Source: Augochlora pura | Taxonomy: Eukaryota > Arthropoda > Insecta > Hymenoptera > Halictidae | Length of the DNA stretch: 64,000 bases | Assembly (NCBI RefSeq): GCF_028453695.1 | Contig: NC_135779.1 | Coordinates: forward strand, 10,428,831-10,492,830 | Direction: 5' to 3' | Translations under genes and position numbers: made by a program | In this document: positions 14,401 to 26,689 of the stretch, piece by piece | How positions within the stretch are numbered: position 1 is the stretch's first letter | How the letters are laid out: each line of letters starts with the position of its first letter | The notes under the pieces: generated by a model | Databases searched by the model: none | What the model saw: only the letters and a program-made list of their open reading frames with translations | Told to the model about the DNA's origin: nothing

Positions 14401-14986
14401 TTAAAAACAATATCTGCTGTTTCAAGTTTAGCCGTTTCCGAATGCTCGTGTTGCGACGCGTTCGCTTCTTTATTCGTGCAAGCATGATTAATAATTTCAT
14501 TTATTACTGCGGAGATCAATTTTTAAATGGAGGCATGGATGTACATTCAATATTCAATGGAAAGCATTAAAACTTTATCCGAAAGTACCAATAGGTTTTT
14601 GAATGGTGAATGAAGGCTGCCAGCGTGGAAATTACGAAGCCAACAAAATAAATCTTGAAAGCGTATCTGAAAAACAATTTTTCAAAAAACTCATTTGCGA
14701 AGCTAGATAATCCAGCGATCGAAGCGAAAGCCAGCCTCGAATTCGTGGATAGATTTCGAAGATTAAAGGATTAAGGGGGCTTCGGTTTTATTTCGGTAAA
14801 ATTCCTTCGGAGTCCATTATTGAACCTCTGCTCTTTTGGAGTCGCGGAATTGTGAGACTCGAATAATCGGGCTCCGAAACTTTATGGTGATCGAGCGAAA
14901 CGAAAATTTAATGCAAATCCATGGAGAAACGATGGGGTTCTTCGTAAATAATAGCATCACTGACAAGTTTCCCGTTTGTGTTTCAG

Positions 14987-15173
14987 CGTACATTTTGGAA
15001 ATTGTGCTTGGCCAGCAAGGACCGGTGTTCGTTCTCGAGCCACCAAGTACCCTGGTCTTCTCCAATACCACGGGCTCCCAGCTAAGCTGCTCTGCCCATG
15101 GGAGTCCGACGCCGCACGTCACCTGGATAACTAGCCCAGATCAGAGACCGGTCACTGCTGTTCCCGGGCTTAG
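14987..15173 (+). CDS. Dscam-like: Dscam-like exon: end of signal peptide and first half of Ig1
   Basis: The exon follows a good pyrimidine-rich acceptor (GTTTGTGTTTCAG) and ends at the donor AG|GTAAGC. It starts two bases into a codon and ends with two bases (AG) of an arginine codon. The translation begins YILEIVLGQQGPVFVLEPP. The hydrophobic YILEIVLG fits the end of a signal peptide, and QQGPVF with a double proline after it is the usual start of Ig1 in insect Dscam proteins. Further on are a glycosylation sequon (NTT), the first Ig cysteine in LSCSAHG at residue 35, the core tryptophan in VTWITS at residue 47, and VPGLR at the exon end. A second possible acceptor (GCCAG at 15011-15015) would give a phase-0 start at 15016, but its pyrimidine tract is poor. 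An in-frame ATG upstream at 14932 leaves room for an alternative first exon. Confidence 0.92.
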
Positions 15174-15659
15174 GTAAGCAATCAACATAAGAGCCTCATA
15201 TGGGACAATGTGCCTGGAATAGTCCTCGAATATAATTTCGATACCGTACTGATGAAATTTACATCTGATTTCGTGTCGCCTTGTGTCTTGTCACGTTTAT
15301 TCCCGCGCGGGAGAGTAGACGATCTCTTTAGAAATAATTCAGGTGTTTCCAATTTTATCCACATTCTTTGTTGTTTTCGAAACATTTTATTCCGATAGCG
15401 AATGAAGGATAAAAACCAACGAATAAAATTGTTATTGATAATATCGAATAAATGTCCAATGGAATGAAAGTTTATTTAGACAGAAATTCGTCCGAATCAA
15501 ACTTTGATGGAATTAAATTTGAATCGCAAATTTCAACCATTTGAATAAGAATTTATTCGTACAGGGATTCAGACAATAAAATAATTGATTTGAATAGAAA
15601 TTATAGAATTGAAAATGTTTCATAATTTGTCGATTTATTTCTTCCATGTTACTTTTTTT

Positions 15660-15742
15660 CGAATTATTCGAATAAAAAGTTATTCAAGTAAAGAATTTTT
15701 CAAGTTATTCGAATAAAAGGTTATTCAAGTAAAGAATTATTT
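15660..15742 (+). repeat. Tandem duplication (two ~50-bp copies)
   Basis: TTATTCGAATAAAA followed by GTTATTCAAGTAAAGAAT occurs twice with a spacing of about 50 bases. Confidence 0.75.
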
Positions 15743-15994
15743 GGTAAATGATCATTGAAATAGATAGAATAATTTACTAACTCTTTTCCTCATTAATTAT
15801 CGATTTGTTCTACTTTGCACCGTGCCTTATAATACATTGACCTCTTCTCCTTACCCGCGTTTGTGTACTGTTACAATACATGGAGGACTCCACACGTTCT
15901 TGAATCACGTGTCTAATTAAACCGCCACTTCTTTTTCGAGTATACACTTTTCGCTTGAACACGGGACTGTATCGTGTGGGGCTAGGTTAACCTC

Positions 15995-16310
15995 TGCTAC
16001 ACGTCTGACTACGTACGTCCCATACCACTGGATTCGCGAATCAGTGACGCCCCTCATTCATCTGACTACACGCCACCTACACCGCTGGCCTACATGTCCG
16101 ACTATAAGCGTCCTAAATCCTCTCTGCTTGTCTGGATACAAACGTCCTATACCACTTGCCAGCCGAAACACCAGCTTCGTCCGCTTGCCTGTCTCTACAC
16201 GTTCTGTATCACTTGCGAGATGCAACGCTGACACGTCCCGAGTGTCTGACTACGCGTACATCGCATCGCTTGCCGAGTCCAGCCGTGGTATTCGCATCTT
16301 ATCTGGTTGA
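15995..16310 (+). repeat. ~30-bp degenerate tandem array, cluster 5
   Basis: Units include GCTACACGTCTGACTACGTA, CATTCATCTGACTACACGCC, CTGCTTGTCTGGATACAAAC and GAGTGTCTGACTACGCGTAC. Weaker copies continue to about 16500 (ATGTCACTTGCCAGACGAAT). Confidence 0.8.
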
Positions 16311-19300
16311 AAACATTCTGGAACGATAACAGCCTGATTTAAGCGCATCGCTTTTCGGTATGACCATTAACGCCCAACGGCGTAACGCGTGTCCCACATC
16401 TAATCGCCGCAACCAAAACCGGACACGTTTGTCCGTCCGCGAACCTCCTATGTCACTTGCCAGACGAATCGGCGATGCCCGCCATTGGCACGTCCGAAAC
16501 ATTCGTCAAGATCTGATCGCTCGGCCGGCAAGGAAAGCTGCAATGAACGCGGAGGTATGACGGGAACGAGCACAATCGTTGAAACGGAACCTTGTCGCTG
16601 GGATTGAAGCGGGGCCAGGAGATAATTCTATTTACTTGTCGCTGGCCGAGATTAGTCTGTCCAGCCAACGTCACGAAGATATTTGTCGAAAAAGAGAGCC
16701 GTCCACCCGGGAAGGTATCCGCAACGACGGGTTGCGACGGGTGGGGAGGGAACCGGCTTTTCGTTGACGAGAGGGACGGCTTCCCGTAATTCCGTTTCAG
16801 TTATCGAGCGGCCTTTGTAAGATACGCTTTTTCAGCTGCGAAATTCGCGGCGTTACTCGCAAGAGCGTACGACAAGATAGAAAATGGGTAAGCGGATTAG
16901 CGTGTCCGGGATTTAGAAGTTCCGAGCCGCCGTAAATTGCCGGAGTTTCCTGACGCGCGCGCGCGCGCCCGCGATCAAACTTACATTGTCCCGCTGGAAA
17001 AATCCGGCCGCGGTGCCGCGTCCGGGGGATACCGCCCATTATCACGCAACTTTCGCCGCAACTAATTAATAATTTCGTGCGGCCTCGGCGCGCGATTACG
17101 GAGCCCGCCAACTCTTTCCATCGGTTCCCACGTGACCGTTGAACGTAACATGTTTTTGGCACAGAATTGAAAGATTATTTATTCAACTGTTTCGCCGTTC
17201 GAGTTTTTAGACAAATTCAGCATTTTTCTAACTATTCTTGTATAAAGAAAAATAAAGCAAGAATTATTTACTGCTTAAATGAATGTAAAATAAAACGTAA
17301 TTGCAATACGGTGTACTAAATACACTGATTACAGTTTTCTAATGTCAATGTCGCGGCACTACAAGATGAACAAATTTTTGCTTGCATTATAACGAAGAAG
17401 ACGTCATTGACTAATCAATGATTTGTGGAACGTTCGCTACAAGCTTAACATATTTTGAATACGTTGAATACATTTTAGATAATGTTATGCCATAAAGATA
17501 TATTTATATATTATATCATAACTATAATAGATATACTTATCATATTATAATATAGTAAATCTGTAATATAACAAATATTTTTGTAAACTGCTGATCTTTA
17601 TGCAAAACAAAAAGCCTATACCTCGGTTTCGACAAACACGAGTTAAATGAACATTTCTGTTATTTCCTAACATTTTTAATAATTCGAAAAGCGTACCAAC
17701 ATTGTTGAATTTCTCCTTTGCATTTACTATTTTCTAATTTACTCACGCATTTCTGTCGCAACATTGCAAGCGAACGTGTTAATTTCAATTCATTTTTAGA
17801 CATAATATCGTACCTTGTTCTGCTGCTTTTTCTTCATAACCGAAGAAGTCGCAATATTGAGGATAATACATAATTTATAATAAATTCTCAGATTTGCCGA
17901 TTTCAAATCGCGTTAATTCGAAGTCGTATAAAAATTTCGCACTAAGATCACGTAAAGCTATGGTAAACAGAAGTTAGAAACGCTATCAGAAATATTCATT
18001 TATAGCGCACAGCTTGAAATCAGTTTACGTTAACAAGCTTTGTGGGTCATCCGAAGTGGAAGTATCTCTGACGATCGGTGCCTGTCGGTATCTATCCCCA
18101 GGATGCAACCGGCGAAGCCCTCCGGATCGTGTAAGATTCGTATTATTGGAAGTTTGATGCTGTACGCTCGGCAATATCGTAACCGTGGCACCTGGGGAAA
18201 CCATTTCCTCCTGGTAATTGAAATGTTCCTTATCCAATGGCCGTCCCTGGTAAGTTCGTCCGCAGTTCGATGTCCCCCGGGAAAGCGTAAACTCTCGTTC
18301 CCATGACTTCGATAGATGGGTATCACACGTTAATCACGTTGCCGGAGCGGAACGATGCGAAAAACGTTCGCCCGCGAGCGTTTCGCCCGTCGACCGATGG
18401 CCGCAAATCGAAAATCCGAAGACGATCCTGCCGCAACTTTAAATCCGTACGAAATCAAATATATTTCGAAATATACGGGCAATTTAAGCAAGAGTTTTCC
18501 TAGCCCGAGAACACGAATTCCTTGTACGTCGAACTTGTTCCTGGAATCGCTGTTATTATTTTATCGTTTGCCCGATCAGATACAGACTTGCTCTACTTAC
18601 ATAATATCGTAGTAATTTTAAAGAAAAAGAGAACATCTCATCGAATCAAAATGGTTTACTTTTTAATACATTTTTCATCGATCTTGCGAAGGATAATGTG
18701 ACAAATCCCTTATTTATTCTAAAATAACATAAATAATTATATAATAAATAATAATTTCATTCACACATAATTATGAGACACTGCTTAAAAAATAGAGAAT
18801 AATGCACAGCATGACAGAAAATTTTCACACTTTTTGTTACGTTACTAATGTTTTTAAAGAATAAATCGGGTGACATAGCATTTTCTCCACCGGGGTGACA
18901 AACATTAATATTCAACCATAAATTGCTGATTATGATATTGCAGTTATTTAATAGAAAATAAAATTTACTAATGCGTATTAAATATTAAATTGTTATTATT
19001 CAGAGTTACCGAGTTTCAATAGTTGGGGAGGAAACACAGTAACTAAAACATAGAGATACTTATTGTTTCTTCCTCCTAATATTAGAAAAAAAATTGATAT
19101 TTTCTGGATAGAAAAATTTATATCAATACAAGACGCTCTGAAATTTACGTTTCAGTTCTTAAGAAATGTCACTTAAAATGCTAAAATTATTTGAAAACGC
19201 CCGAAGTCCGCGCAACAAGACACAGTAACTGTCTCCCCCAACATAGCAAGCCTCCGCAGACATAAACGAAAGGAAGTAATAACGCTCGACGCACCATCGA

Positions 19301-20039
19301 GTATCACAAGCATCCATGTTTGTCGATCTTACTTAAGCCGGCCATCAGATTTTCCTAGCAGACTGTTTAAAATTCAGAGTAGCGAGCCGGAAGGTCTCGT
19401 TGGTATCTCGTCGAGGGCTGCGGGCTGAACTCGGTGTTCGGACCGCAGGATTCAATCACCGGTAAAGAGTTCCGTTGAAATGTTACTTTCACCTGGGAAT
19501 TCCCCGGCGGTCCCAGACATCGACCGCGGGGGCAAGATTGGATCGTTTTTGGCGAAGTCACGGAACAGTTTGATTCTTGGAGCGGATAGCACGAACAGAA
19601 CGAGTTGCCGTGGCCGCAAAGAAGTTCGCGGGCATCGCGGGGGGGAAGCAACCTTGGATTGGGCTGGCCGGCAACCCTTTCACCGTTTCCAACCCTCCCG
19701 GTGCCTAAGGTCCCTTTGAGGCTCGATCCTTGCTCTCGACGGTCGGCCATTCAACGGTCGCGTTCATTTGCGTCTCGGCGAAATTGGCTGCCAGTTATCC
19801 CGTGCTCCGGTACACGCTGATCGATTAAAGACGTATCGGTGGCCTCGAGGGCTCGGTCAAAGAAAAAGAGGGCTACGATCGGGGGAAACGTTGGAGAGCG
19901 GCTCGCAACGGAGAGATACAAGTCGACGGAGAGAGTCTGCAAAGGAAGGCGCCCAAGGATAAAGGGTTTCAAGGGGGGGTATATCGTTGGAAAAAGGAGA
20001 ACGGTACGTGCGAGCGAGCGTCGAGCGAGAAAGCAGCGT

Positions 20040-20355
20040 GTCTGATCAAAGGGCCCTATACTACTCGCCGGAGTACAATCCTCGCGACACTTGCCGGATG
20101 AGACGTCCATTTTCATTACTTATTCCCGTTCAGACCTCTTTTCGGCGTGTCTTAAACCATGCGACACTTGTTTCACGAAGCATTGATCTTCGCTGCTTTC
20201 TTCCGTTTGTATGCGTACCTTTCGAAGGCCTTTGAGCTCTTGGAACACACTGCACAGAGCACCGACTTCTGCCGCTTGCCTTCGTTTGTGTACCCGAGGC
20301 TTAGAGGAAACGGCACGATACTTGTCTGACAAAATATTGATCTACGCCACTAGTT
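20040..20355 (+). repeat. ~30-bp degenerate tandem array, cluster 6
   Basis: Copies such as CTATACTACTCGCCGGAGTA, GACACTTGCCGGATGAGACG and ATACTTGTCTGACAAAATAT are spaced irregularly. This cluster is moderately decayed. Confidence 0.65.
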
Positions 20356-20552
20356 TTCGGAAAATAAAAGGCTATGGGAAACGTTCTAGTATAAAACAAT
20401 AAAGCTTATACGTACTACACGAAGCCGTAAGGACGAAGTAAACGATAAGAAAACTGGGAGAGCGAGAAACTGAAAAATAAGTAGTATATACTGAACACTG
20501 GAGCAAAGTGAGCACAAAGGAATCGAAGAAGCACGACGAAGCGCGTTTATAT

Positions 20553-20895
20553 ACAGGGTGATCTATTCGAAGTAACGCACTCGATTATTCCCTAAACTAT
20601 AGTTTGTTTCACAAAACGTTTCAAAGAGAACCTATCCTGTATCGTTACATGTTTCAAAAATGTCACCTTCCTTCAGTATTTCGTAATTTTTTATGTAAAC
20701 ATAACTCACAGTTAAGAAAGAACAAAGTATATTAGATCAATTAATTGACGTTGAAATGCCCTATGCGTTTACGTAAAAAATATGCAGATTTATAAAAAAA
20801 ATTAAAGCTGCACTTTTTAGAACTATTTTTACAAACGAACTATAGTTGAGGAGATAATTGAGCGGGGTCCTCATTAAATTGGATACCCGGGTGTA
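20553..20895. mobile_element. MITE with long imperfect inverted ends (343 bp)
   Basis: The left end reads CAGGGTGATCTATTCG. The right end in reverse complement reads CACCCGGGTATCC. Inside, both arms share CTCRATTAT followed by AACTATAGTTYGTTT in matching positions (left about 20580-20622, right about 20828-20870). It has no coding capacity and carries an ACAGGGTG-type end common in insect DNA transposons. It abuts a second element starting at 20896. Confidence 0.7.
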
Positions 20896-20998
20896 TTAAC
20901 CTTTTCACTGCTGTCCACCTGTATCTATTATAATCTATTATAATCTAGCATATATTATAATAGATAGAACAGATGGATCGTAGCAGTGAAGTAGTTAA
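20896..20998. mobile_element. Short TTAA-flanked hairpin element (95 bp)
   Basis: Exact TTAA copies lie at 20896-20899 and 20995-20998. The arms TTCACTGCT and ATCTATTATAA occur on both sides in inverted order, so almost the whole element can fold on itself. It is best read as a TTAA-inserting MITE placed next to, or into the edge of, the preceding element. Confidence 0.75.
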
Positions 20999-23329
20999 AA
21001 ATGGAACGCGTAGGAAGGGGAGATCAGCGGAACGAACGGGCTCGTATGAAAACCGCATGCGTTTTCTAGGTACACGAACCGGGCGTCTCGTGTTATGGCT
21101 CGCATGGCGGGATTTGTCTTCCGGCGGCGCGGCGGGGTCCGGCGAACGGGAACGATCCGCCCATTTAATCCGTGTCACGAGATTATTATATTTTACAGTG
21201 GCCGACCAGACATCGAGCGGATGATGCATGACCGGGAGTTGGTTAACGCATCCTCGGCCCGCTCTCCCCTCCGGCCGCGTAAATGGGACGGCGCGATTCC
21301 GAGGACGGTGCCACCCCCGCACGAGTGGGAATCTGTTGATGACGCTTGACACGTTGAAAAACCGTGGATGACACGGCCTCCACTGCATGTTCGACACAGA
21401 ATACCGTATACACGCGCGATAGAAAAAAATGAAGGAAAAATCGCGTCAGCGTGTTTAAGCCATTACGGTCGCGTGTTGACATTATATTCCGCTGTTGCGA
21501 CTCCGGATTCGACAGTGCATCCGCGAACACGCCGGCGTATTTCCTGTTTGCATTTTAAAAACATATTGCACCTAGCATTTCTCCCCGCCCGCTGCGGGCC
21601 CGAGTCGTTACGAGCCGCGTTACACCGGCAAAATACGCATTTTGGCTCCGATCGATGTCGAAAATTCGGGCGCGAATTAGATCAAGTTCCGTTCTCGAGA
21701 TAGAAGGCATTCCGAGCCTCTATTGCAAATTGAACTACGCCGGAAATTAATAAACGGGATTAATCGTCCGCATTTTATTTACGCGGCGTTTCTCGCGAAA
21801 AAAACGTCCGGGTAATTGAAACCCTTTATCAGTGGATTAAATTCGCCTTTTTACGGAGAACGGCGCTGGATCTAATTTCGTAGGAGGTACCTACCGGGCC
21901 CATGTTTCGTTCGCGAGAGGCGGAAAGAATGCAAATGCGCGGGGGACTTGGCGATTCTGAGGGCAAAGGTCATTCCATGGTAATACGTTTCCGGCGTTCG
22001 TCTGATTCAATCGTTCTCTTTTTTTTTCTCTGGCGCGACCCTTTTCTCACGGGTTTTTCAATTTAGCACCATCTTCGCTCGTACTTTTAATGTATTATCG
22101 AGACAGTCGCTCGGTCCTGTGCAAATTTATGCTGATAATTGCGTAATGCGTATTCATGTAAGTATTTATACAAACTTCCATTATCTGGCCACGTTCCCGA
22201 TGCCGCGCGATGAAATTGATTTCTATTTACGAGTTCGACGGAAATGAATATTAATTATATCGACTGAACCGATACTATTTCGAACTCTATTTCGAAAATT
22301 CATTTAAGGATTACTCGACAGCGAAATTTCGAAATATGGCTGTTTCATTTTTGAACCATACCAAATGTGATTCAAAATAACGAAAATTGAGTGACTTGTC
22401 GTCATGTTCTAGGCGATGAAATTTCATTTCGTATTCATCTTATTACTTTTCAATTAAATTCGTAAGAATTAGAAAATCGTTGACGTACTGACAAAAGAAA
22501 ATTTCGAAAACGGAGCATGTGCTAAGATTACGATTCTATTTCTGACATTTCGATCTGTTCGGAAAGGAGCGATTGTTTCTCGATATTTTTCGGACGTTCT
22601 CGCACATTGTCCGAATAAAGATGGCCGTCCGATAGAAGCGTGTCACGAATGAGGTAAATAGGGGTCGTCGTGTCCCGAAAATGCACCGCTAAATTTCGAT
22701 TTTGATCACCAACCCGCACGGTCGCGCGAAAAAATCATCGCTCGCGGAAATAACCAAATTTTCAGTTTCGATTATCGACAACGTGACCCGGACAAGCTTT
22801 CCCGTAACACGTGATAAATATGAACACGGATTAAACGAGGCGAGCACGCGATGCTTGCCCGGGGAAATGATTTACATTAACGTTTAATGCGTTCAACTTC
22901 ACCGTCCGCGTACGTCAGCATGAAATATCCGACGGCTGCAGTAAACTCTATAACTGATCGAAGAATTATTTCATAAAGTTCTGTGTGCTATTAATTAATG
23001 TCATTTGTGTGTCGCGCGGCCGTCATTCCATTTGTCTCACGAATCACCGAGATGTACTCCTTAGGCAATTGAAACGTTTCCATTCATTGCTACGTAAACA
23101 ATTGACTCGCGCTACTCGATTTCAAACATGTTACCCATAAGTCTCCTCTATCCATCGACTCAGTTCCGTTATACCTCCATCGTGTTAAATCTCTTGTCTC
23201 CTTTCTACTTCTTGTCATTATTTTTAGTACTTTTTAAAGTATTTCACTTCGTGTCATTTCAAAAAATTGTTCTTGAAAGCGGAGTCTCAATTGAAGAAAT
23301 GTCATTCCTTTCCTTCGACTTGCCTTTGC

Positions 23330-23470
23330 ATGTAGAACATCCCCTTCCGGTTGTACCACTAGTTACCGACCAACCCGCATACATCCCTGCTTCCTTTGTC
23401 TGGCCATTCACCGACCTACACTACTTGTTTGGACACACATCTCTCGCATCACTCGTCTGATCAATAATTG
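23330..23470 (+). repeat. ~30-bp degenerate tandem array, cluster 7
   Basis: Units include TGTACCACTAGTTACCGACC, CTACACTACTTGTTTGGACA and GCATCACTCGTCTGATCAAT. It ends about 470 bases upstream of the second Dscam exon. Confidence 0.7.
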
Positions 23471-23940
23471 ATCTCCACTGTTCGCGGAGTTCTAGATATT
23501 CTGAAATATTGACAGGCTTCCTGACTTCATTCTCCAACATTTAAAAAGCATTTCTGTTTAAAATAAGCCTCGACCACTTTAAAATATGTTAGCACGCAGA
23601 TCTCCAAGCGGACCTCCATATTCCCAGATTGCTTTCCAAATACCAAAAAAATCTCCTTGGTTTATTAAATATTAAATAGTGACTCGTAAACAACGATGTC
23701 GACGTGTATGCAAAACAATATCGATCGAAATAAACCGCGATGATCCCATTCATTAAGTATCATTTGTAATTGAAACCTCCGCGCAAGCTTCACTCCCATT
23801 TTATATTCGGCGCGCGCACGCCCGAAGGAAATCTAGGTGGAGCGAAATTTCCATTTCCGGTGATAACGCCCGGGAATGGAAATGTACGCGGCACATTACG
23901 GTCGACGACAAACATTTTTTTTCTCTTCTGTTATTTGCAG

Positions 23941-24083
23941 GCAGTTACTCGGGAATGGGACCCTCTACTTTCCGCCGTTCCTCTCGCAAGATTTTCGCGG
24001 GGATGTGCACAACGCAAGGTACAGATGCCGGGCGACCAGCTCCGTGGGGACGGTGCTGTCTCGGGAGGTTACCCTTCGTGCCG
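23941..24083 (+). CDS. Dscam-like: Dscam-like exon: second half of Ig1
   Basis: The acceptor is TTCTCTTCTGTTATTTGCAG and the donor is GCCG|GTGAGT. The single leading G completes the arginine codon begun in the preceding exon, giving GLR-QLLGNGTLYFPPF across the junction, a very typical Dscam Ig1 passage with an NGT glycosylation sequon. The second Ig1 cysteine is in ARYRCRATS at residue 92. SVGTVLSREVTLRA closes the domain with the alternating hydrophobic pattern of the last strand. The exon ends with one base of a valine codon that is completed 15.8 kb downstream. At 143 bases it agrees with the compact half-domain exons of this family. The call is firm because both splice sites, the phase and the protein pattern agree. 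Confidence 0.94.
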
Positions 24084-24227
24084 GTGAGTCGACAAGAAAC
24101 TATTAAAATTTTCATTAACACTGTCGGCGAAGATACAAAATAATGGTATTCAGATTGACGCAGGACGGCGTCGTCCGCAACAAAACAGGGCAATCGGTTT
24201 GCTCCCGGATGGTGTCGTCTCTAGATG

Positions 24228-24370
24228 AAATTTATAAATTTATAAATTTATGAGTCTATAATTTTGTAATTTATAAATTTATAATTTTATAATTTTGTAA
24301 TTTTGTAATTTTGTAATTTTGTAATTTTCTAATTTTGTAATTTTGTAATTTTGTAATTTATAAATTTATT
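24228..24370 (+). repeat. Short tandem repeat of TTTTGTAA and AAATTTAT units
   Basis: An 8-bp unit TTTTGTAA repeats about ten times between stretches of AATTTATA. It starts 145 bases after the second Dscam exon. Confidence 0.9.
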
Positions 24371-25574
24371 TCTTCCACTAAATTTAATCAATTGAAAGCT
24401 GTATAACAATATTCCTAGGTTCTTAACCCTTAGCTCTCCGAAGCTTTCTCTGCTGCATCTATCAATATGATAACCATATATAAATTTTTCATTATAACAT
24501 AGCAAAGGATGGAGTGAGATAGAAATCATTGCGAAATTTTATAGGAATTAATAAATAAGATTTTGTACTTTCATCGATGTATTTTATGTGGATAGCTAAA
24601 CAATTGAGAGGAAAATGTTAAATATCTCTACAGTTTGTCGTTTTTATCGCATAAAATCTGCAATCCCGGAATTACCATTTATTCGGATTTTTAATTAATT
24701 GACAATGTTCTTCCAAAAACGAGGACATTGCACCTATCCAATCATTTCAAAACGATATAAGGCGTGTTAGTAATTCTATTACAAAAATTAAGCATTGTTA
24801 AACGCACGGGCGATTTCTAATAATAACCTGTTATTCCATCTCTTATTAAATAAAACTCTGCTCTTTTGTCATTAATATCTAAACGCTGAAGTAAATGTAG
24901 GTGGACTATAAATATCGAATCTTTTTTATTACAATCAAAAAACATTTATTCATCGTGATAATAAGATAATAGTGCTGTAAGAGGTTAATAAGTAATCCTG
25001 TGCGCGTAAACGAAAATGTCGCAAACTCGAGTGCCAGACTGACGACTGAGCGTGTTTGACAGATTTCGCTGCGAGTCGTCGGGGACTCGAACGAAAGCGA
25101 AACGCGGCCGTTAGTGAGGCGAAAATAGTGTAAAATATTGCGTGGTCTCGTTGCTCGGTCGTCACGTATTCCCTGTGCACGCGGACACAAGTCTCATTAT
25201 CGTATCCCGCCGCGGCACTCATTAATTACTATGCTTTTTTCTTCGTGCTCGACAGTGAGATGGAAATATACGCTCGACACGCCGCGCCAACGATATACGG
25301 TATCGCGAAAGTAATTACGTTTTTAGTGCCGAATGAAAAGGACGCGTCTGGCCAGCGGTCATTATAACGGATTGTCTGCTTCTTGTCTTTTAATTAAACT
25401 GTGCTCCATATTCGGTCTCGATCATTGTCGATGCAAAGCGGTTACAAATTATCGCACGACTCGTTTTCAACCATTACGAGAAGAACGTCGACGTCAAGAT
25501 TGCATATTTCGCATTTGAAGTTGCAGCCGTACAATTTTGTTAAAGTTTTCCAAACAGAATCTTGAGGAAAATGT

Positions 25575-25740
25575 AGGACACCTGGTCAAAAGTATTTTAA
25601 ACCCATTTAAAGCGCAATAACTTTTTCAAAACTGGACCAAATGACTCGAATTCTTTTTAGATGTTCCACGAACTAATTCACTGTACAAGTTCTAAAATAC
25701 TTTTCCTTCCAAACTCTGCTATTACTTAAAATGACAAGAC
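25575..25740. mobile_element. Fragment of a Tc1/mariner-like MITE
   Basis: The run CAATAACTTTTTCAAAACTGG, then TGACTCGAATTCTTTTTAGATGTTCCACGAACTAATTCACTGTACAAG (split here for length as separate matches), parallels the end of the element at 59696-60044 position by position but with many changes. Only one end is present. Confidence 0.5.
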
Positions 25741-26354
25741 AAAACTCGTTTTTTGACTTTCCTTATGTCGACCTGGAACGAAAATTCGAAAACTCCGTTT
25801 CACGTATCTCGCGATATATACGGAATATTCGTGACTGCACGTTCGGAACTGAAGAAACTCCGTTTCTGGCGTTATTAAAAATTGGCGGAGCTCTCCTCCC
25901 ACCGACCTCTCGATTAAATGTTTGGCCCCCCGCCGGAGACAATGGGTGAACGTGCTAGGACGACCATTAGGTCGCAAGTGGCCGGCTTCGCGGCTTTCGT
26001 CGGCTATTCCCGGCTCGTTTCCGGAAGTGTTATCCGAGAGGCGTGATCGGTAAACACGGCACCTACTTACCAGACCGCATTGTCGCTAAACAAGCCGCAG
26101 GCGAGGCTGCCGTTACGGTTTTTGCGTGGATCTGCGGATCAATGTTGCAGGCTACGAAGCGGTGCTGTTACCTTAAGCACTTCCGCCCGAGGGAGAACTC
26201 GAATCGCGGATATTGTATTGGCTGCTTTTCCAGCCCGGGCTAACTTCTCCTCGGCTGATTATAAGAGAAAGCTGCTTAGCATAATCATCTGAATATTTAG
26301 CAGCCTCGGGGCGAAGCTGTTTCTCCGGGCGCGTTGTAAATAAACCGCGAGTGC

Positions 26355-26585
26355 TCGGGAATCGGAAAAATTCCCGGGAAATCGGTCGATTTTTCTCGAC
26401 ATTGCTCGATTTTTCTCGATGTTGGTGGATTATTCTAGAAATCGGACGATCTTTCTGGAAATTGGTAGATTTTCCTCGAAATCGGTAGATATTTTTCGAA
26501 ATTAGTAGATATTTCTCGAAATCAGTAGATACTTCCCGCGATCGATAGATTCTTCTCGAAATCGGCGGATCTTTCTGGATAGTGA
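26355..26585 (+). repeat. 20-bp minisatellite (about 11-12 copies)
   Basis: Tandem units such as TAGATATTTCTCGAAATCAG and TAGATTCTTCTCGAAATCGG repeat with a period of 20 bases. The copies at 26465-26565 are most regular and the left flank is more diverged. The array produces an artificial open frame on the minus strand. Confidence 0.85.
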
Positions 26586-26689
26586 AGAAGAGAAGATGAG
26601 TATCGCCTCCACGCGAGAGAAGTTTCCTTTTGGCTTGGCGAACGGTGTGGGAAATTACCGGACAGATCGTGTAGGATTCTTCGCCGACC

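Larger units (their letters stand above)
1..14986. other. Upstream region or first intron of the Dscam-like gene; no exon found
   Basis: No convincing exon is visible in these 15 kb. The first Dscam exon, which should carry the 5' UTR and most of the signal peptide, would have to end in a donor leaving one base of a split codon. I did not find an ATG followed by a hydrophobic stretch and a good donor. The region may therefore be the end of a first intron, with exon 1 further upstream, or exon 1 may be hidden here. Contents seen are a small TTAA-flanked inverted-repeat element at 2680-2885, arrays of a ~30-bp degenerate repeat (about 2480-2660, 7690-7925 and 10440-10765), GA/CT tracts, an AT-rich microsatellite near 6175-6245 and a poly-C run at 10589-10608. 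Open frames here are short and show no recognisable domain. Confidence 0.6.
15174..23940 (+). other. Intron (8.8 kb) inside Ig1
   Basis: The intron runs from GTAAGC to TTATTTGCAG and splits the Ig1 domain after the conserved GLR. No extra exon was seen. It holds a short AT-rich tandem duplication at 15660-15742, arrays of the ~30-bp degenerate repeat at about 15995-16310, 20040-20355 and 23330-23470, a ~340-bp inverted-repeat element at 20553-20895 directly followed by a 95-bp TTAA-flanked hairpin element at 20900-20994, and AT-rich stretches around 17450-17600 and 18650-18990. Open frames on either strand are short, overlap each other and show no domain. Confidence 0.85.

Noticed and set aside
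19020..19246. Possible MITE suggested by GTTGGGGAGGAAACA and, inverted, GTTGGGGGAGACAG
   Set aside because: Only short segments match, there is no target duplication, and the interior shows no further symmetry.
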